A DNA stretch of 64,000 bases from Cyanobacteriota bacterium (GTDB lineage: Bacteria; Cyanobacteriota; Vampirovibrionia; Vampirovibrionales; Vampirovibrionaceae): assembly GCA_019751815.1 (NCBI GenBank), contig JAIEMW010000003.1:124001-188000 (forward strand), read 5' to 3'. This document shows, in pieces, positions 34,911 through 44,768 of this stretch. The notes below the pieces were generated by a model, which saw only the letters and a program-made list of their open reading frames with translations, was not told the DNA's origin and did not search any database. The first letter of the stretch is position 1. Each line of letters opens with the position of its first letter. Made by a program: the position numbers and the translations under genes.

Positions 34911-37652
34911 TTAATTTCTTAACTCTTCTATCCAGTCTTCCATCTGAACCCGGTGCTGCGCCGGAAGACTGGTGGGAGCACTGAGCAAGGCGGAACGGAG
35001 ATATTCTAAGGCATCCTCGCGTCGTTGTTGTTGACGGTATAAGAGCCCCAATTGTCGGTAAATTCGTGTTTTCCACAATGGTAACTGGCATTGTATCGCC
35101 AGCCTAAGGGCATTTTGGTAGGTGGCCTCCACCTGCTCTAGCTTGGCTTGGCGGAAATACACATCGGCAAGCCCCATTAACGTCTCCAGTTGGCCTTCTT
35201 CATTTTTGGCCTGCTGATCATACCGGTAAGATGCCTCAAAGGCCTGAACGGACTGCTGCCACTGCCCTCTATCTGCGTAAATACTGGCCATATTGGCCGT
35301 AATGGCCGCGCAGGAAAGCGCATTTCCCTGTTGTTTATCAATATTTAGCGCCTCTTGATAGGCCTGAAGGGCCAGATCTGTCTGTTTCAGCTCATCCAAA
35401 GCCTGGGCCAGCGTAAAGAAAGCCTCAGCTGCATGGGCCCGCATCCCTGCTTGCTGAAACAAGCGAAGCCGTTGTCGTAAAAGAGAGAGTGCGCCATCAG
35501 TATGTCCGTTTCGAGACGCGAGATCAGCCATGGCTTTGAGCACTTTGCCGTACTGCTCCGTTTGATCGGCAGAACGCGAGACCCCTTGCGCTTCAAAATA
35601 ACGACAGGCGTTTTGGTGGGCTTCTTTTTCAGCCTCTGGTTTATCCAAGGCATGGTGTATTTGTGCCCATTCTCGGTACACACTGCCCAACAAGCCTGGA
35701 GAGAGATTGGGACCAAAGTCAACAATTCTCTTTAGCGTGGCTTCGGCTTGTTCAAAACGACCATGGCTTGCGTACCAATGAACAGCCTCCAATAGCAACT
35801 CGGCAGCGTCCTGAAACGCCATTCTGGCCAGTGCCTGCTCGCTGGCTTTTAATATGGCAGCCAAAGTAGGGTGGCCTAAGGGATCATTAGCCGGGTGATT
35901 TTCAACAGGGTGATTTTCGGGATAATTCACTGGCTGACTCACCTGAGTGAGACTCATTTCTGTGGGTTGATTCTCCTGGGTCTCAAACAAGCGGGCGACC
36001 TCTTCCGGTGACAGGCCCAGCTTTTGAATCTCAGGCTGCAAATAGGGATCGGGCTTCTGGGGCGTATCCGGAAGCCTGCTGGCTCTTTCTGCAATCAGCC
36101 GCCAGTTGCTAGGCGGCACTGGCTTGGGAGTATCGCTTCCAGGCTTGCTCGTGTCCAGAACCTTCTCGTGGGGAAGCTGCTCTGCAGAGTAACTGTAAGA
36201 GCGAGATTCCAGGGAAGCTTCTTCGCTGCGAATCGGACGCCTTTGCCGAGCAGATTGGGCATGGAATCTGGCTTCAGCTGTTAAAGACGTGGTTTTTACC
36301 CGGTACAATCTTTGCGCCTGGGGCTTTGCTTTCTCCTGCGTGTAAAACTCACTCAGAAGCGCATGGATTCTGTAACGCTCCTCTGGATCAATACGGGCAT
36401 AGATTTCTTTCTTCACGTGTCGATAAAACTCATACCACGGGTGGAAGGTCCTCAGCGGTTGATGCCTATCGCGAATATGTTCTAGCACCGATTGCGGGGG
36501 AAAGGTTCGTTTCATCAACGGTTTGAACAGAGAACGATCGAGTGTTTCGCGGAACGCCTCAGTGGACCCACCAATCAGAGAAGGCTGGCAGAAACGGGTA
36601 ATACTGATAATCGTGTCAAAATCCGCAGGATGCCTGAGCAAAGACAGCACTTGTGCCACCTGCCGTTCTTGCTCACTGAGATGGTCATACACAAATTGGG
36701 TCATCGTCTGGATGGTTCGCTCTAATGAAACATCTGCCGGCAAAGGGGATAGGACTTGATGCAGCGTCTCAAGCCCAATGGCTGTTTTGCCAGATGTTGG
36801 CTTGCTGAGATAAAAAAGCAGTTTAAGGAGCCAAGGCTCCCCATGGGTTTTACGGTAGATATCCTGGAGCATTTCTGGCGCCAGGAGTTGGGCATGGGTT
36901 TTGAATAGAGCCAGCACATCGGGTTCGCTCAGCCCGGCCAGTTTGACTTCCGTAATCACCCCGGCGTTGGCGCTCAAATCGGTATAAGGCAGGCGCTCTC
37001 CAGCCAGTACCATTTTGATGTTCTGAAAGGACAGGAGAAAATTCAGCATTTCCTTGAGCTGAAAGGAGTTGATGCGAAAGTCCCCGTCGACAATATGCTC
37101 CACATTGTCCAAAACAATCAGCAACGGGACATGCGCAATGGAACCCAGCATTTGTTCAATCCGCAGGAGTGGATCGGCCACTGTTTGGGGTTGCGGCTGA
37201 TTCATACTCTGTTCTATCCTAAGCGCGGCACAAATATAGGTGATGTATTGAATGAGAAAATGGATAATGTCATCAAAATCCGTGTGGGTGGAGGTATCAA
37301 ACCAGAGCAGTTGCTCTGCTCCGCCTCCCATGAGTTCAATCAGCCCCCGGGCCAGACTGGTTTTACCAGCTCCCTGAGGGCCTGATAGCAATAGCAATTT
37401 TTTGTCAGGCCGGTTCAAACTTTCTGCTAACTCGCTCACTTGGGCTTTACGGTTGATAAACACATTGGGATCGTAACGAACACAACGCTTGGTGACAGAA
37501 AGCGGGGAGAGTGAATCTCGTCGCTCGCTCATCGTAAGAGACGGTTTGGGAGGCCGGCGCTCTGGCACAAAGGCACCCTCACTTAGACGCTGTAACACGC
37601 CTGGCTGAATAAATATTATGGGAGGTTGGGGTTTTAGAGACGTCTCAGGCAA
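34911..37652 (-). CDS. STAND-type ATPase with C-terminal TPR array
   Basis: A 913-residue protein. After a short N-terminal tail, the NTPase module has Walker A GPQGAGKTS (91-99), a Walker B strand LLIVLDNVEH near residue 180, the sensor-like FQNIKMVLAGERLPY and a winged-helix-like region (about 310-410). A Pro-rich linker (about 470-600) leads into TPR repeats (about 620-900: QAGMRAHAAEAFFTLAQALD, LALQAYQEALNIDKQQGNAL, LEQVEATYQNALRLA). This is the layout of signal-transducing AP-ATPases such as MalT, but there is no LuxR DNA-binding domain and no toxin-like effector. It may act by recruiting partners. The role is unknown. Confidence 0.75.
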   Translation of the reverse strand: MPETSLKPQPPIIFIQPGVLQRLSEGAFVPERRPPKPSLTMSERRDSLSPLSVTKRCVRYDPNVFINRKAQVSELAESLNRPDKKLLLLSGPQGAGKTSLARGLIELMGGGAEQLLWFDTSTHTDFDDIIHFLIQYITYICAALRIEQSMNQPQPQTVADPLLRIEQMLGSIAHVPLLIVLDNVEHIVDGDFRINSFQLKEMLNFLLSFQNIKMVLAGERLPYTDLSANAGVITEVKLAGLSEPDVLALFKTHAQLLAPEMLQDIYRKTHGEPWLLKLLFYLSKPTSGKTAIGLETLHQVLSPLPADVSLERTIQTMTQFVYDHLSEQERQVAQVLSLLRHPADFDTIISITRFCQPSLIGGSTEAFRETLDRSLFKPLMKRTFPPQSVLEHIRDRHQPLRTFHPWYEFYRHVKKEIYARIDPEERYRIHALLSEFYTQEKAKPQAQRLYRVKTTSLTAEARFHAQSARQRRPIRSEEASLESRSYSYSAEQLPHEKVLDTSKPGSDTPKPVPPSNWRLIAERASRLPDTPQKPDPYLQPEIQKLGLSPEEVARLFETQENQPTEMSLTQVSQPVNYPENHPVENHPANDPLGHPTLAAILKASEQALARMAFQDAAELLLEAVHWYASHGRFEQAEATLKRIVDFGPNLSPGLLGSVYREWAQIHHALDKPEAEKEAHQNACRYFEAQGVSRSADQTEQYGKVLKAMADLASRNGHTDGALSLLRQRLRLFQQAGMRAHAAEAFFTLAQALDELKQTDLALQAYQEALNIDKQQGNALSCAAITANMASIYADRGQWQQSVQAFEASYRYDQQAKNEEGQLETLMGLADVYFRQAKLEQVEATYQNALRLAIQCQLPLWKTRIYRQLGLLYRQQQRREDALEYLRSALLSAPTSLPAQHRVQMEDWIEELRN

Positions 37653-37772
37653 AGCAAAATCCTATGACGACTGGGGGTATAACAACTGGGTAAAACGATA
37701 AAATTCTGGGCGTTTACGTTTGCAGAAAGCCTTCTGTAGGCTTAGTGTATAGGCTTATTGTACACTGTGGGG

Positions 37773-38555
37773 ATGACTCCCGTGAATGAAACTGATCCCC
37801 ATATCGCGTTCCTCCCAGGTCCCTTTCTGGCCGATTGTTGCCAGCATAGTGCACCGATCGATTTTGAAACACTCAGCAAGCAATTGCAGGTTTTTTACGG
37901 GCATTTGTCCACAGTCAATGCACACACCAACCTGATCAGACTGGGAGACAATCCAGAAGAAACATTTTGGCAGCGCCACGTCCTGGATAGCCTGACTTTG
38001 CTACCCTGGCTCAATGGCCCAGAGCAGGCTTCAAGCCTTTCCTGTATCGATCTGGGCAGTGGAGGCGGGTTCCCTTTAATCCCCCTGATGCTGGCAATGC
38101 CTCAGCACGAATGGTACGGGGTGGATGCCACCGCCAAGAAGACTGCATTTCTTAGCGAAAGTATCCAGAAACTGATGCAAGAGGTAGGTATAGACGGGCG
38201 TTGTAAGATCGTCCATGACCGAATTGAATCCCTGGGACAAGACAATACCTACCGCGAACGATTCGACCGCGTGACAGCCAGAGCCGTTGCCCCTCTTAAC
38301 GTGTTGCTGGAATATGCCATCCCGCTGCTGAAACCCAACGGACTACTGCTGGCAATGAAGGGGCTCAAAGCGTCTGAGGAAATAGAACAAGCACGAAATG
38401 CACTCTGGGTATTAAATTGCGTGGTGGAAACCGTCCAATCATATCCGCCAGATTCTCTTCTGGCAGGGGCTGTGGTGGTTGTGATCCGAAAGCTCGGCCC
38501 CACAGCAAAGGACTACCCCCGGGGAGTGGGGATTCCGAGCAAAAGCCCGCTCTAA
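37773..38555 (+). CDS. rsmG: 16S rRNA (guanine527-N7)-methyltransferase
   Basis: SAM-dependent enzyme that methylates G527 in the 530 loop of 16S rRNA; its loss gives low-level streptomycin resistance in many bacteria. FWQRHVLDSLTLLPWL, the SAM loop CIDLGSGGGFPLIPL, RFDRVTARAVAPLNVLLEYA and the LLAMKG segment are all diagnostic of RsmG. I use ATG 37773; an in-frame TTG at 37758 adds five residues. Divergent from the STAND ATPase gene; no gidA is nearby. Confidence 0.92.
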   Translation: MTPVNETDPHIAFLPGPFLADCCQHSAPIDFETLSKQLQVFYGHLSTVNAHTNLIRLGDNPEETFWQRHVLDSLTLLPWLNGPEQASSLSCIDLGSGGGFPLIPLMLAMPQHEWYGVDATAKKTAFLSESIQKLMQEVGIDGRCKIVHDRIESLGQDNTYRERFDRVTARAVAPLNVLLEYAIPLLKPNGLLLAMKGLKASEEIEQARNALWVLNCVVETVQSYPPDSLLAGAVVVVIRKLGPTAKDYPRGVGIPSKSPL

Positions 38556-38565
38556 AAAAGGCCCT

Positions 38566-40959
38566 TTATTCCGACTGAGGTAGGGGGCTGTCGGCTATGA
38601 GTGTCTCTTCTTGCAAGACTTCTTTTACTTCTTCTTGCAAGACTTCGTCTTGTGCCAACGATGCCACCAGGCTGACTTCACGCACTGGGTCTCTGTCCAG
38701 GGTTTTAAGCGCTTGTCGGGCCTTCTGGGCCAACGGCGAAGGGATGGCGTTGAGCCGGGAAAACTGTCTCAGTAAATCGGCGGTACGGCGAAAAATTCGG
38801 ACCAAATCGCCCTGATCCAGATTGGTCAAGGTGATCAGCTGATCCCATGCAAGTTCTTGTACCCACGCCTCCACCAGCCCAGAGGCAATTGGGTTAAACA
38901 CCAGGGGCACACTCACCCGGTGCTTATCTTGAAGGTGTTGCAGCTGCCGCATCGTTCGCTCAATCTGATGAAAGGCCTGTCGGCATTCAGGAGACGGGGG
39001 AACTTTTGAGAAAATACTTTCCCGGGTGGTATCCGTCACCAATGCCGCAACCGTTCCCGCAAAAACAGAGGGACTCAGTTCATCAAAAACCCCTTGTACC
39101 ACCAGCTGAGAGACAAACAATTCATTTTCTGTGCGAATTTGCGCCGTCATTTTCCCCGCATCGGTCGGCTTATTATCTGTGGATAGTTGGCCGGCCTCAC
39201 TCAAAACGGCATAAATCCGCATAAATTCTTTCCAATACCAGTCTTGTTCATTCTCATAAATCACTTTCAGGCGTTTTTGATGTTTGAGCATCCGCTTACC
39301 CCGCTCAAATAGTTTGCGGTGCTTATTCAACAACTCGCAGCGGTGACACGGACTGGGAAGCAGGCTCTTCTCAAAACTATCTCGTTTCGCCTCTTCATGC
39401 GCCATCTGCCGGCGAACCGCACCATGATTTCCATAACGCTTAAGCTGTTGTTTGAGATCCCGGACAAAACGCTGCGTCTCCACCCAGTGATCCCGCGTTT
39501 TAAGATAGGATTGGAATGCAGCGTCTTCCACACCGGCTGGACACTGAAACTGTTGGTATTCCTGGACAGCACTTTCAACATCATTCAGCTCGTCTTTAAT
39601 GGGCTGTAGTCTTCTGGCCGCCGTAAACTGGCCAAAGCTTTTGCTGATCAAGAATTCCGCTTCTGACAGACTATGACTCTGCAACAAATTGAGCACCATG
39701 CCGTAGTTGGGGGTGAATTGACTATTCAGCGCATCTGCTTGACTGGTGGCCAGCATCGCCGCATCGTGTGCCCCTTCAAATCGACTACTGTTGATTACTA
39801 CGTAACCCACGGTATCCATCCCCCGACGCCCGGCCCGACCGGACATCTGCAGAAACTCACTGGCCCTTAAGATCCGGTGCCCCTCATTGGTTCGTTTGGA
39901 CAAAGACGTGATCACCGTTGAGCGAGCCGGCATGTTAATCCCAGCCGCCAGTGTTTCCGTAGCAAACACGGCTTTTATAAGCCCCTGTTGAAACAAGGTT
40001 TCCACCAGCAGCTTTAGGCCCGGCAGAAGACCCGCATGATGAGCCGCAAAGCCGTTTCGAATGGCTTCAATACTAGGATCGTTTGCCAGAAAAGGGTATC
40101 TGTCTGTGTAATCCTGAATCACGGCTTGGATTTGCTGACGCTCTTGGGGATTGAGCAGTGATAATCGTTTCGTATCCTGGAGGTACCGCCCGCAATCGCG
40201 CCGGCTAAAGGTGAAGATAATGGCCGGCAGCATTTCTCGCTCGTGCATAATCTCAATCAGATGATTGGGGGAAAAATCCCGAATTTTTTTTGAGAAACGA
40301 TTCCCGCGAAAATCGCCTTTCAGCTTTTTGTTTAGTTTGCCTGGGGCTTCAAACAGCGGCAGCAGATGCTCACGGTTATAGTAAGAGAACCGCAACGGGA
40401 CCGGGCGAAAATCACTGTGTACAAGCCGTGTATCCCGATGAACTTCGTTAATCCAGTCCGTCAGCTCATGATCGTTGGCTACTGTGGCAGACAGTGCAAT
40501 CAGCTGCATATGTTCTGGACAATAAATAATGCTTTCTTCCCACACAGTGCCGCGATCAGCATCATTCATATAATGGCACTCGTCCAACACCACAAAGCCC
40601 GCATGGCTCGGCATGGACTCCCCGTAAAGCATGTTTCTAAAAATTTCGGTTGTCATTACGAGAATTCGGGCATCTCGGTTTAAAGTGAGATCGCCGGTGA
40701 GCAGGCCCACATTCGCTTCACCAAATTGGCGGGTGAAATCAAAAAACTTCTGGTTACTCAGCGCCTTAAGCGGGGTGGTATAAAAAAGCTTTAAGCCCTT
40801 TTCCAGGGCCAGTGTCGCGGCAAATTCAGCAATAACTGTTTTTCCGCTACCCGTTGGAGCACACACCACCACACTAGAGCCTTGCTCAATGTAGGACATT
40901 GCCTCTTTTTGAAACGGATCTAAGGGGAAATCCAGTTGACGAGAAAAACTCTCTAACAC
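38566..40959 (-). CDS. Ski2-like DExH RNA helicase
   Basis: Superfamily 2 helicase of 797 residues. Motif I APTGSGKT is at 34-41, motif Ia TTPLKALSNQK at 61-71, and motif II DECH at 126-129. The Ski2-type motifs AAHHAGLLPGLK, FATETLAAGINMPARSTV and QMSGRAGRRGMDTVGY (motif VI) follow. The C-terminal 350 residues resemble the helical DSHCT region of Ski2/Mtr4 relatives. Such helicases occur in cyanobacteria and plastids and are thought to act in RNA processing or decay. It is 8 bases downstream of the purine nucleoside phosphorylase gene, so the two are probably co-transcribed. Confidence 0.88.
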   Translation of the reverse strand: MLESFSRQLDFPLDPFQKEAMSYIEQGSSVVVCAPTGSGKTVIAEFAATLALEKGLKLFYTTPLKALSNQKFFDFTRQFGEANVGLLTGDLTLNRDARILVMTTEIFRNMLYGESMPSHAGFVVLDECHYMNDADRGTVWEESIIYCPEHMQLIALSATVANDHELTDWINEVHRDTRLVHSDFRPVPLRFSYYNREHLLPLFEAPGKLNKKLKGDFRGNRFSKKIRDFSPNHLIEIMHEREMLPAIIFTFSRRDCGRYLQDTKRLSLLNPQERQQIQAVIQDYTDRYPFLANDPSIEAIRNGFAAHHAGLLPGLKLLVETLFQQGLIKAVFATETLAAGINMPARSTVITSLSKRTNEGHRILRASEFLQMSGRAGRRGMDTVGYVVINSSRFEGAHDAAMLATSQADALNSQFTPNYGMVLNLLQSHSLSEAEFLISKSFGQFTAARRLQPIKDELNDVESAVQEYQQFQCPAGVEDAAFQSYLKTRDHWVETQRFVRDLKQQLKRYGNHGAVRRQMAHEEAKRDSFEKSLLPSPCHRCELLNKHRKLFERGKRMLKHQKRLKVIYENEQDWYWKEFMRIYAVLSEAGQLSTDNKPTDAGKMTAQIRTENELFVSQLVVQGVFDELSPSVFAGTVAALVTDTTRESIFSKVPPSPECRQAFHQIERTMRQLQHLQDKHRVSVPLVFNPIASGLVEAWVQELAWDQLITLTNLDQGDLVRIFRRTADLLRQFSRLNAIPSPLAQKARQALKTLDRDPVREVSLVASLAQDEVLQEEVKEVLQEETLIADSPLPQSE

Positions 40960-40967
40960 TGAGGGGG

Positions 40968-41870
40968 TTAACTCCCTACAATCGTTTCCGTACAGTCATC
41001 TAACAAGCGTCTTATCAATGTTGAAAACGGTCCTTTAACACGTTGACCAGTTTCAACCACTTCGTCATGACTTAACGGCTGTTGGGAAATACCGGCCGCC
41101 AGATTGGTGATGCAAGAAATCCCCAAAACCTTCATTCCCATATGTCTGGCAACAATCACTTCTGGAACGGTGGACATGCCGGCGGCATCAGCACCCAGTG
41201 TCTTTAACATCCGCACTTCAGCCGGCGTTTCGTAAGACGGGCCTGACATAGCCGCGTAGACCCCTTCTGACAGGGGAATCCCTGCCTCACTCGCTTGCAC
41301 AAGAGCTCTTTGGGCAAGTTCTGTATCGTAGGCGTTAGACATATCAGGAAACCGGGGACCCCAGTCGTTTAAGTTCTGGCCAATCAAGGGATTATCTCCC
41401 ATCAGGTTGATATGATCTCGAATCAGCATCAGGGTTCCTGGCGAAAAACCGGGGTTAATCCCGCCAGCGGCATTGGTTACGATAAGCACCGGCGCCTTTA
41501 ACTCTCGAAAAATACGGATGGGGAAGGTCACCTGGGTCATTGAGTAGCCTTCATAAAAGTGAAAACGTCCCTGCATAATGGCCACGCGTTTTTGATTGTC
41601 TAATGTCGCAATAACCAGGCGTCCAGAATGCCCCACTACAGAAGGCGCGCCAATAGGCGCTTGCGGAAACCACGGAATATCGGCGTAAGGGAGTACACAG
41701 TCAATCTGCATCCGCTCGCCCGTCTCGACAAAGTCGCCCAGGCCCGACCCCAAAACCAGCACTGCATCAAGAGAATCGACCCCACGACGGGTTAAAAAAT
41801 TGGCGGCCTGTACCGCATGATCCCGAACTTCTAGCGAGGACAGTGGGGGCTGGGTTGTGGGTAAACTCAT
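40968..41870 (-). CDS. punA: Purine nucleoside phosphorylase
   Basis: Cleaves purine (deoxy)ribonucleosides with phosphate to base and sugar-1-phosphate. VLVLGSGLGDF, VVGHSGRLV, GRFHFYEGYSM and TNAAGGINPGFSPGTLMLI are the signatures of the trimeric PNP-I family, and SGPSYETPAEVRMLKTLGADAAGMSTVPE forms the base-binding region. Length 300 is slightly above the usual 270-290. It is divergent from the pyrimidine-nucleoside phosphorylase gene, so the two salvage enzymes share a 113-base control region. Confidence 0.93.
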   Translation of the reverse strand: MSLPTTQPPLSSLEVRDHAVQAANFLTRRGVDSLDAVLVLGSGLGDFVETGERMQIDCVLPYADIPWFPQAPIGAPSVVGHSGRLVIATLDNQKRVAIMQGRFHFYEGYSMTQVTFPIRIFRELKAPVLIVTNAAGGINPGFSPGTLMLIRDHINLMGDNPLIGQNLNDWGPRFPDMSNAYDTELAQRALVQASEAGIPLSEGVYAAMSGPSYETPAEVRMLKTLGADAAGMSTVPEVIVARHMGMKVLGISCITNLAAGISQQPLSHDEVVETGQRVKGPFSTLIRRLLDDCTETIVGS

Positions 41871-41983
41871 TGTGTTTATGAAATCCTTGCGGTTGAATCA
41901 ATAGTAATCAAAAATGACCAGTCTCCTACTATAGCGTAATCGTTTTCTGGAATACCAACAATAAAAAAGGGGATTCAACAGCC

Positions 41984-43345
41984 ATGGCCTCCTTACTGGG
42001 ATTGATAGAAAAGAAACGCGACGGGCTCACCCACACCGCATCCGAAATTGATGCGCTTGTCCACGGGTTTATGTCCGATGAGCTAAAAGACTACCAAATG
42101 GCCGCCTGGCTGATGGCCGTTTGTACGCGGGGTCTCACCCTCGATGAGACCGCTTGGCTCACTGAAGCTTACGTCAAATCTGGCCGCAGCTTGGATTTGT
42201 CCAACGTAGAGGGAGTTGTGGTGGACAAGCACAGCACAGGGGGTGTGGGAGATAAAACCACCTTGGTACTCGTGCCGTTAATGGCCGCAGCCGGGCTTAA
42301 AGTGGCCAAACTTTCAGGGCGAGGTTTGGGTTTTACCGGCGGCACGATTGACAAACTAGAGTCTATTCCGGGTTTTCGCGTCAGCCTGAGCAATACAGAA
42401 TTTGTGTCTCAATTACAAAGCATTGGCCAAGCCCTTTCCAGCCAAACCAGTGATCTGGCCCCTGCAGACGGGAAAATTTACGCACTGCGCGATGTCAGCG
42501 GGACTATCCCCAGTATTGCGCTCATTGCCGCTTCCGTGGTCTCCAAAAAAATAGCCGCCGGCGCCCAAGTGATTGTGCTGGATATCAAGGTCGGCGAAGG
42601 GGCCTTTATGAAGACTCAGGAGCAGGCCCGAGAGCTTGCCTCAGTCTGCCGAGCGGTGGGTGAACGACTGGGTCGTTCAATCTCTACCGTGATTTCTTCG
42701 ATGGATCAACCCTTAGGCTTGGCCATTGGCAACAGTCTAGAAGTTCAAGAAGCGATTGACACCTTACACGGGAAAGGACCCGAAGATCTTGAGGCCTTGT
42801 GCCTAAAGTTAGGCGCTGTGGCCTTATACGGAGCCGGGCAAGTGGGTGATCTTGCAACTGGCGAGCAATTGCTGTTTGACTGTCTAAAAGACGGCCGGGC
42901 ACTCGAACAATTTAAGGCCTTGCTCAAAGCACAGGGGGGTGAAGAGGCCCTGTCTATTTTAGAAGAGCCCTTGCTGCTCCCACAGCCCTCTCGTGTGATG
43001 CTCGTTCCCTCTCTTTCGTCTGGGTATATCAATGCCGTGCATAGTTTGGGGATTGCTCAAGCAGCCAAAATGATGGGTGCCGGGCGAACCCATAAAGACA
43101 GCCCCATTGATCTGAGCGTCGGCGTGTTACTCAAAAAGAAGATTGGGGACTGGGTTGATGAAGGCGAAGCACTTGCAGAGCTTTATATCGGCAGTAAACC
43201 GTTGAAAGAAGAGCCCACCAATCCCAGTGAAGCCCTCCAGGTGATTCAGGAAAGCTTTGATATCCAGCCAAACCGCGGGTTAATCCCGCCTTTATTTGAC
43301 AGCATCGAGCTGGGCACTGTATACAAGGCCAAAATTAAAAGCTAG
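41984..43345 (+). CDS. Pyrimidine-nucleoside (thymidine) phosphorylase
   Basis: Splits thymidine and/or uridine with phosphate. VVDKHSTGGVGDKTTL (residues 75-90) is the phosphate-site signature and KLSGRGLGFTGGTIDKLES the pyrimidine-site segment; the C-terminal domain with GVLLKKKIGDWVDEGE is present. The sequence does not separate deoA from pdp with certainty. Together with the divergent purine enzyme it forms a nucleoside salvage locus. An AAAAAGGGG site precedes the ATG. Confidence 0.92.
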   Translation: MASLLGLIEKKRDGLTHTASEIDALVHGFMSDELKDYQMAAWLMAVCTRGLTLDETAWLTEAYVKSGRSLDLSNVEGVVVDKHSTGGVGDKTTLVLVPLMAAAGLKVAKLSGRGLGFTGGTIDKLESIPGFRVSLSNTEFVSQLQSIGQALSSQTSDLAPADGKIYALRDVSGTIPSIALIAASVVSKKIAAGAQVIVLDIKVGEGAFMKTQEQARELASVCRAVGERLGRSISTVISSMDQPLGLAIGNSLEVQEAIDTLHGKGPEDLEALCLKLGAVALYGAGQVGDLATGEQLLFDCLKDGRALEQFKALLKAQGGEEALSILEEPLLLPQPSRVMLVPSLSSGYINAVHSLGIAQAAKMMGAGRTHKDSPIDLSVGVLLKKKIGDWVDEGEALAELYIGSKPLKEEPTNPSEALQVIQESFDIQPNRGLIPPLFDSIELGTVYKAKIKS

Positions 43346-43362
43346 TTCAAAGCGAGACAGGC

Positions 43363-43578
43363 CTAAAACAGCTTTTGCTGAACCGGATCCGCCTCAAAAA
43401 GTTCTCCAACTGCACAATCCAGGATATCGCATAGACGGTCCATATTGTCATAACTGGGTTGTGTTCGGCCACTAGCCCAAGAATAAACAGTTTGTTGCGG
43501 CAGCCCCATCTGCTTGGCAAGCTTGTACAAGCTCCAGCCATGTTTGTTTTGGGCGACTTCTTTAATTTTTATTTTCAT
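43363..43578 (-). CDS. Small XRE-type helix-turn-helix regulator
   Basis: A 71-residue Cro/CI-like DNA-binding protein with almost nothing outside the HTH: LYKLAKQMGLPQQTVYSWASGRTQPSYDNMDRLCDILDC covers the five helices. MKIKIKEVAQNKHG is taken as the start (43578); an upstream in-frame ATG at 43590 adds four residues. Single gene between the phosphorylase and the phosphatase, with no toxin partner visible. Target unknown. Confidence 0.85.
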   Translation of the reverse strand: MKIKIKEVAQNKHGWSLYKLAKQMGLPQQTVYSWASGRTQPSYDNMDRLCDILDCAVGELFEADPVQQKLF

Positions 43579-43664
43579 GTTGGCAAGCACTTCACCATTT
43601 CAAGCACTTTATCTTGCCCAATATTATACATCACCCTGTTGGGCACGTTATTGTTGTTTGCATG

Positions 43665-44552
43665 CTACTGGAGAATAACGGAGTCCAGAAGCGCTCCGTC
43701 TACCCCAATCGCCTCAATGGTTAACGATTGGGCCGTGGCACTCAACAATAAGAAATGGTGCTTGCTGAGACGGCGCTCTGAGCCAGGCTCTGGGCTGTCG
43801 AACTGCCGCAGACTCGCCCCACCTCCACCGGAAACAATATATTCGACATGATTGACTGGCTGGAATCTTTCATAGTCGTGATCATGCCCGCATAAATAGA
43901 GAGAGACATGGGCCGCTTCCAGGATGGGTTTTAACGTTTCACTTAGAGCTTTTGAACTGCCATGCTTACCTGAAGAATAGACGGGGTGATGGGCATACAC
44001 CACTTTCCAGCGGGCATGAGACTCGGCCAATGCATGTCGAAGCCATTGTTGCTGCTGTCTATCATGATGAAACGTATTGGTATCTAGGGCAAAAAACTCA
44101 ACCCGGGCAGGATCTTGCCCCTTTGAAAATGTATAATAGCGGCCTGGCATTTTGAAGTAAGCCATCTGGGCAGGGCCAAACCCGGCAATCACGTCATGAT
44201 TTCCCAAAACAGGATAGAACCCAACACCTTTGGCCCAAAGCGGGGCATAGGGGGTTTCAATTCTATCTGAAGCCAGCTTTTTAATATTTCCAATGGGGTA
44301 GATGTTATCCCCCAGAGACAGCATAAACTGGTACGGGGTGTGTTGGTATGTTTCCCAAAGACGATCAGCCACTTTTTGCTGAGCTTGCATCCCAGAACCA
44401 AAATCACCCATGGCAACCCATCTCAATGGACTCGCTTGTGTCGGCTCTTGGGCCCGAAGGAAACCCAACACCGCAAGAGACATGAATAGAGATAGAGCGC
44501 AGACCAGAATGAGGTTAAGCTGACGCGTCAAGCGAAAAGAGCGTACTTTCAT
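43665..44552 (-). CDS. Exported acid phosphatase-like metallophosphoesterase
   Basis: Resembles purple/tartrate-resistant acid phosphatases. The metal-binding blocks are all present in order: GDFG, GDNIYPIG, GNHD, AHHPVYSSG and GHDHDYER. ATG 44552 gives a compact signal peptide (charged KVRSFRLTRQ, then a long hydrophobic stretch ending LRAQ) and has AGGAT just upstream, so I prefer it to the longer frame from 44594. Likely periplasmic or secreted, releasing phosphate from organic esters. It is divergent from rpsE. Confidence 0.88.
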   Translation of the reverse strand: MKVRSFRLTRQLNLILVCALSLFMSLAVLGFLRAQEPTQASPLRWVAMGDFGSGMQAQQKVADRLWETYQHTPYQFMLSLGDNIYPIGNIKKLASDRIETPYAPLWAKGVGFYPVLGNHDVIAGFGPAQMAYFKMPGRYYTFSKGQDPARVEFFALDTNTFHHDRQQQQWLRHALAESHARWKVVYAHHPVYSSGKHGSSKALSETLKPILEAAHVSLYLCGHDHDYERFQPVNHVEYIVSGGGGASLRQFDSPEPGSERRLSKHHFLLLSATAQSLTIEAIGVDGALLDSVILQ

Positions 44553-44768
44553 AAAAATCCTAATGTTGAACGAATACCCCGTCATTGTTTGCATAAAAAT
44601 ACTGGCAGCAGTATGACCCTTGCAACAAAAATACGGCTTGTGTTACATTGACGCTTCCAGATGACTCATGCCCTTAGGCAGCTCATGTGAGATAACGCTC
44701 TTTCATTTTCATGAGACCGAGCACCTTTCCAGTGGATACTCTCAATTTAAAGGACCCGCGTATTTCTT

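Noticed and set aside
34911..37652. Anti-phage defence gene
   Set aside because: STAND layout is present, but there is no effector domain and neighbours are housekeeping genes (pyrE, rsmG).
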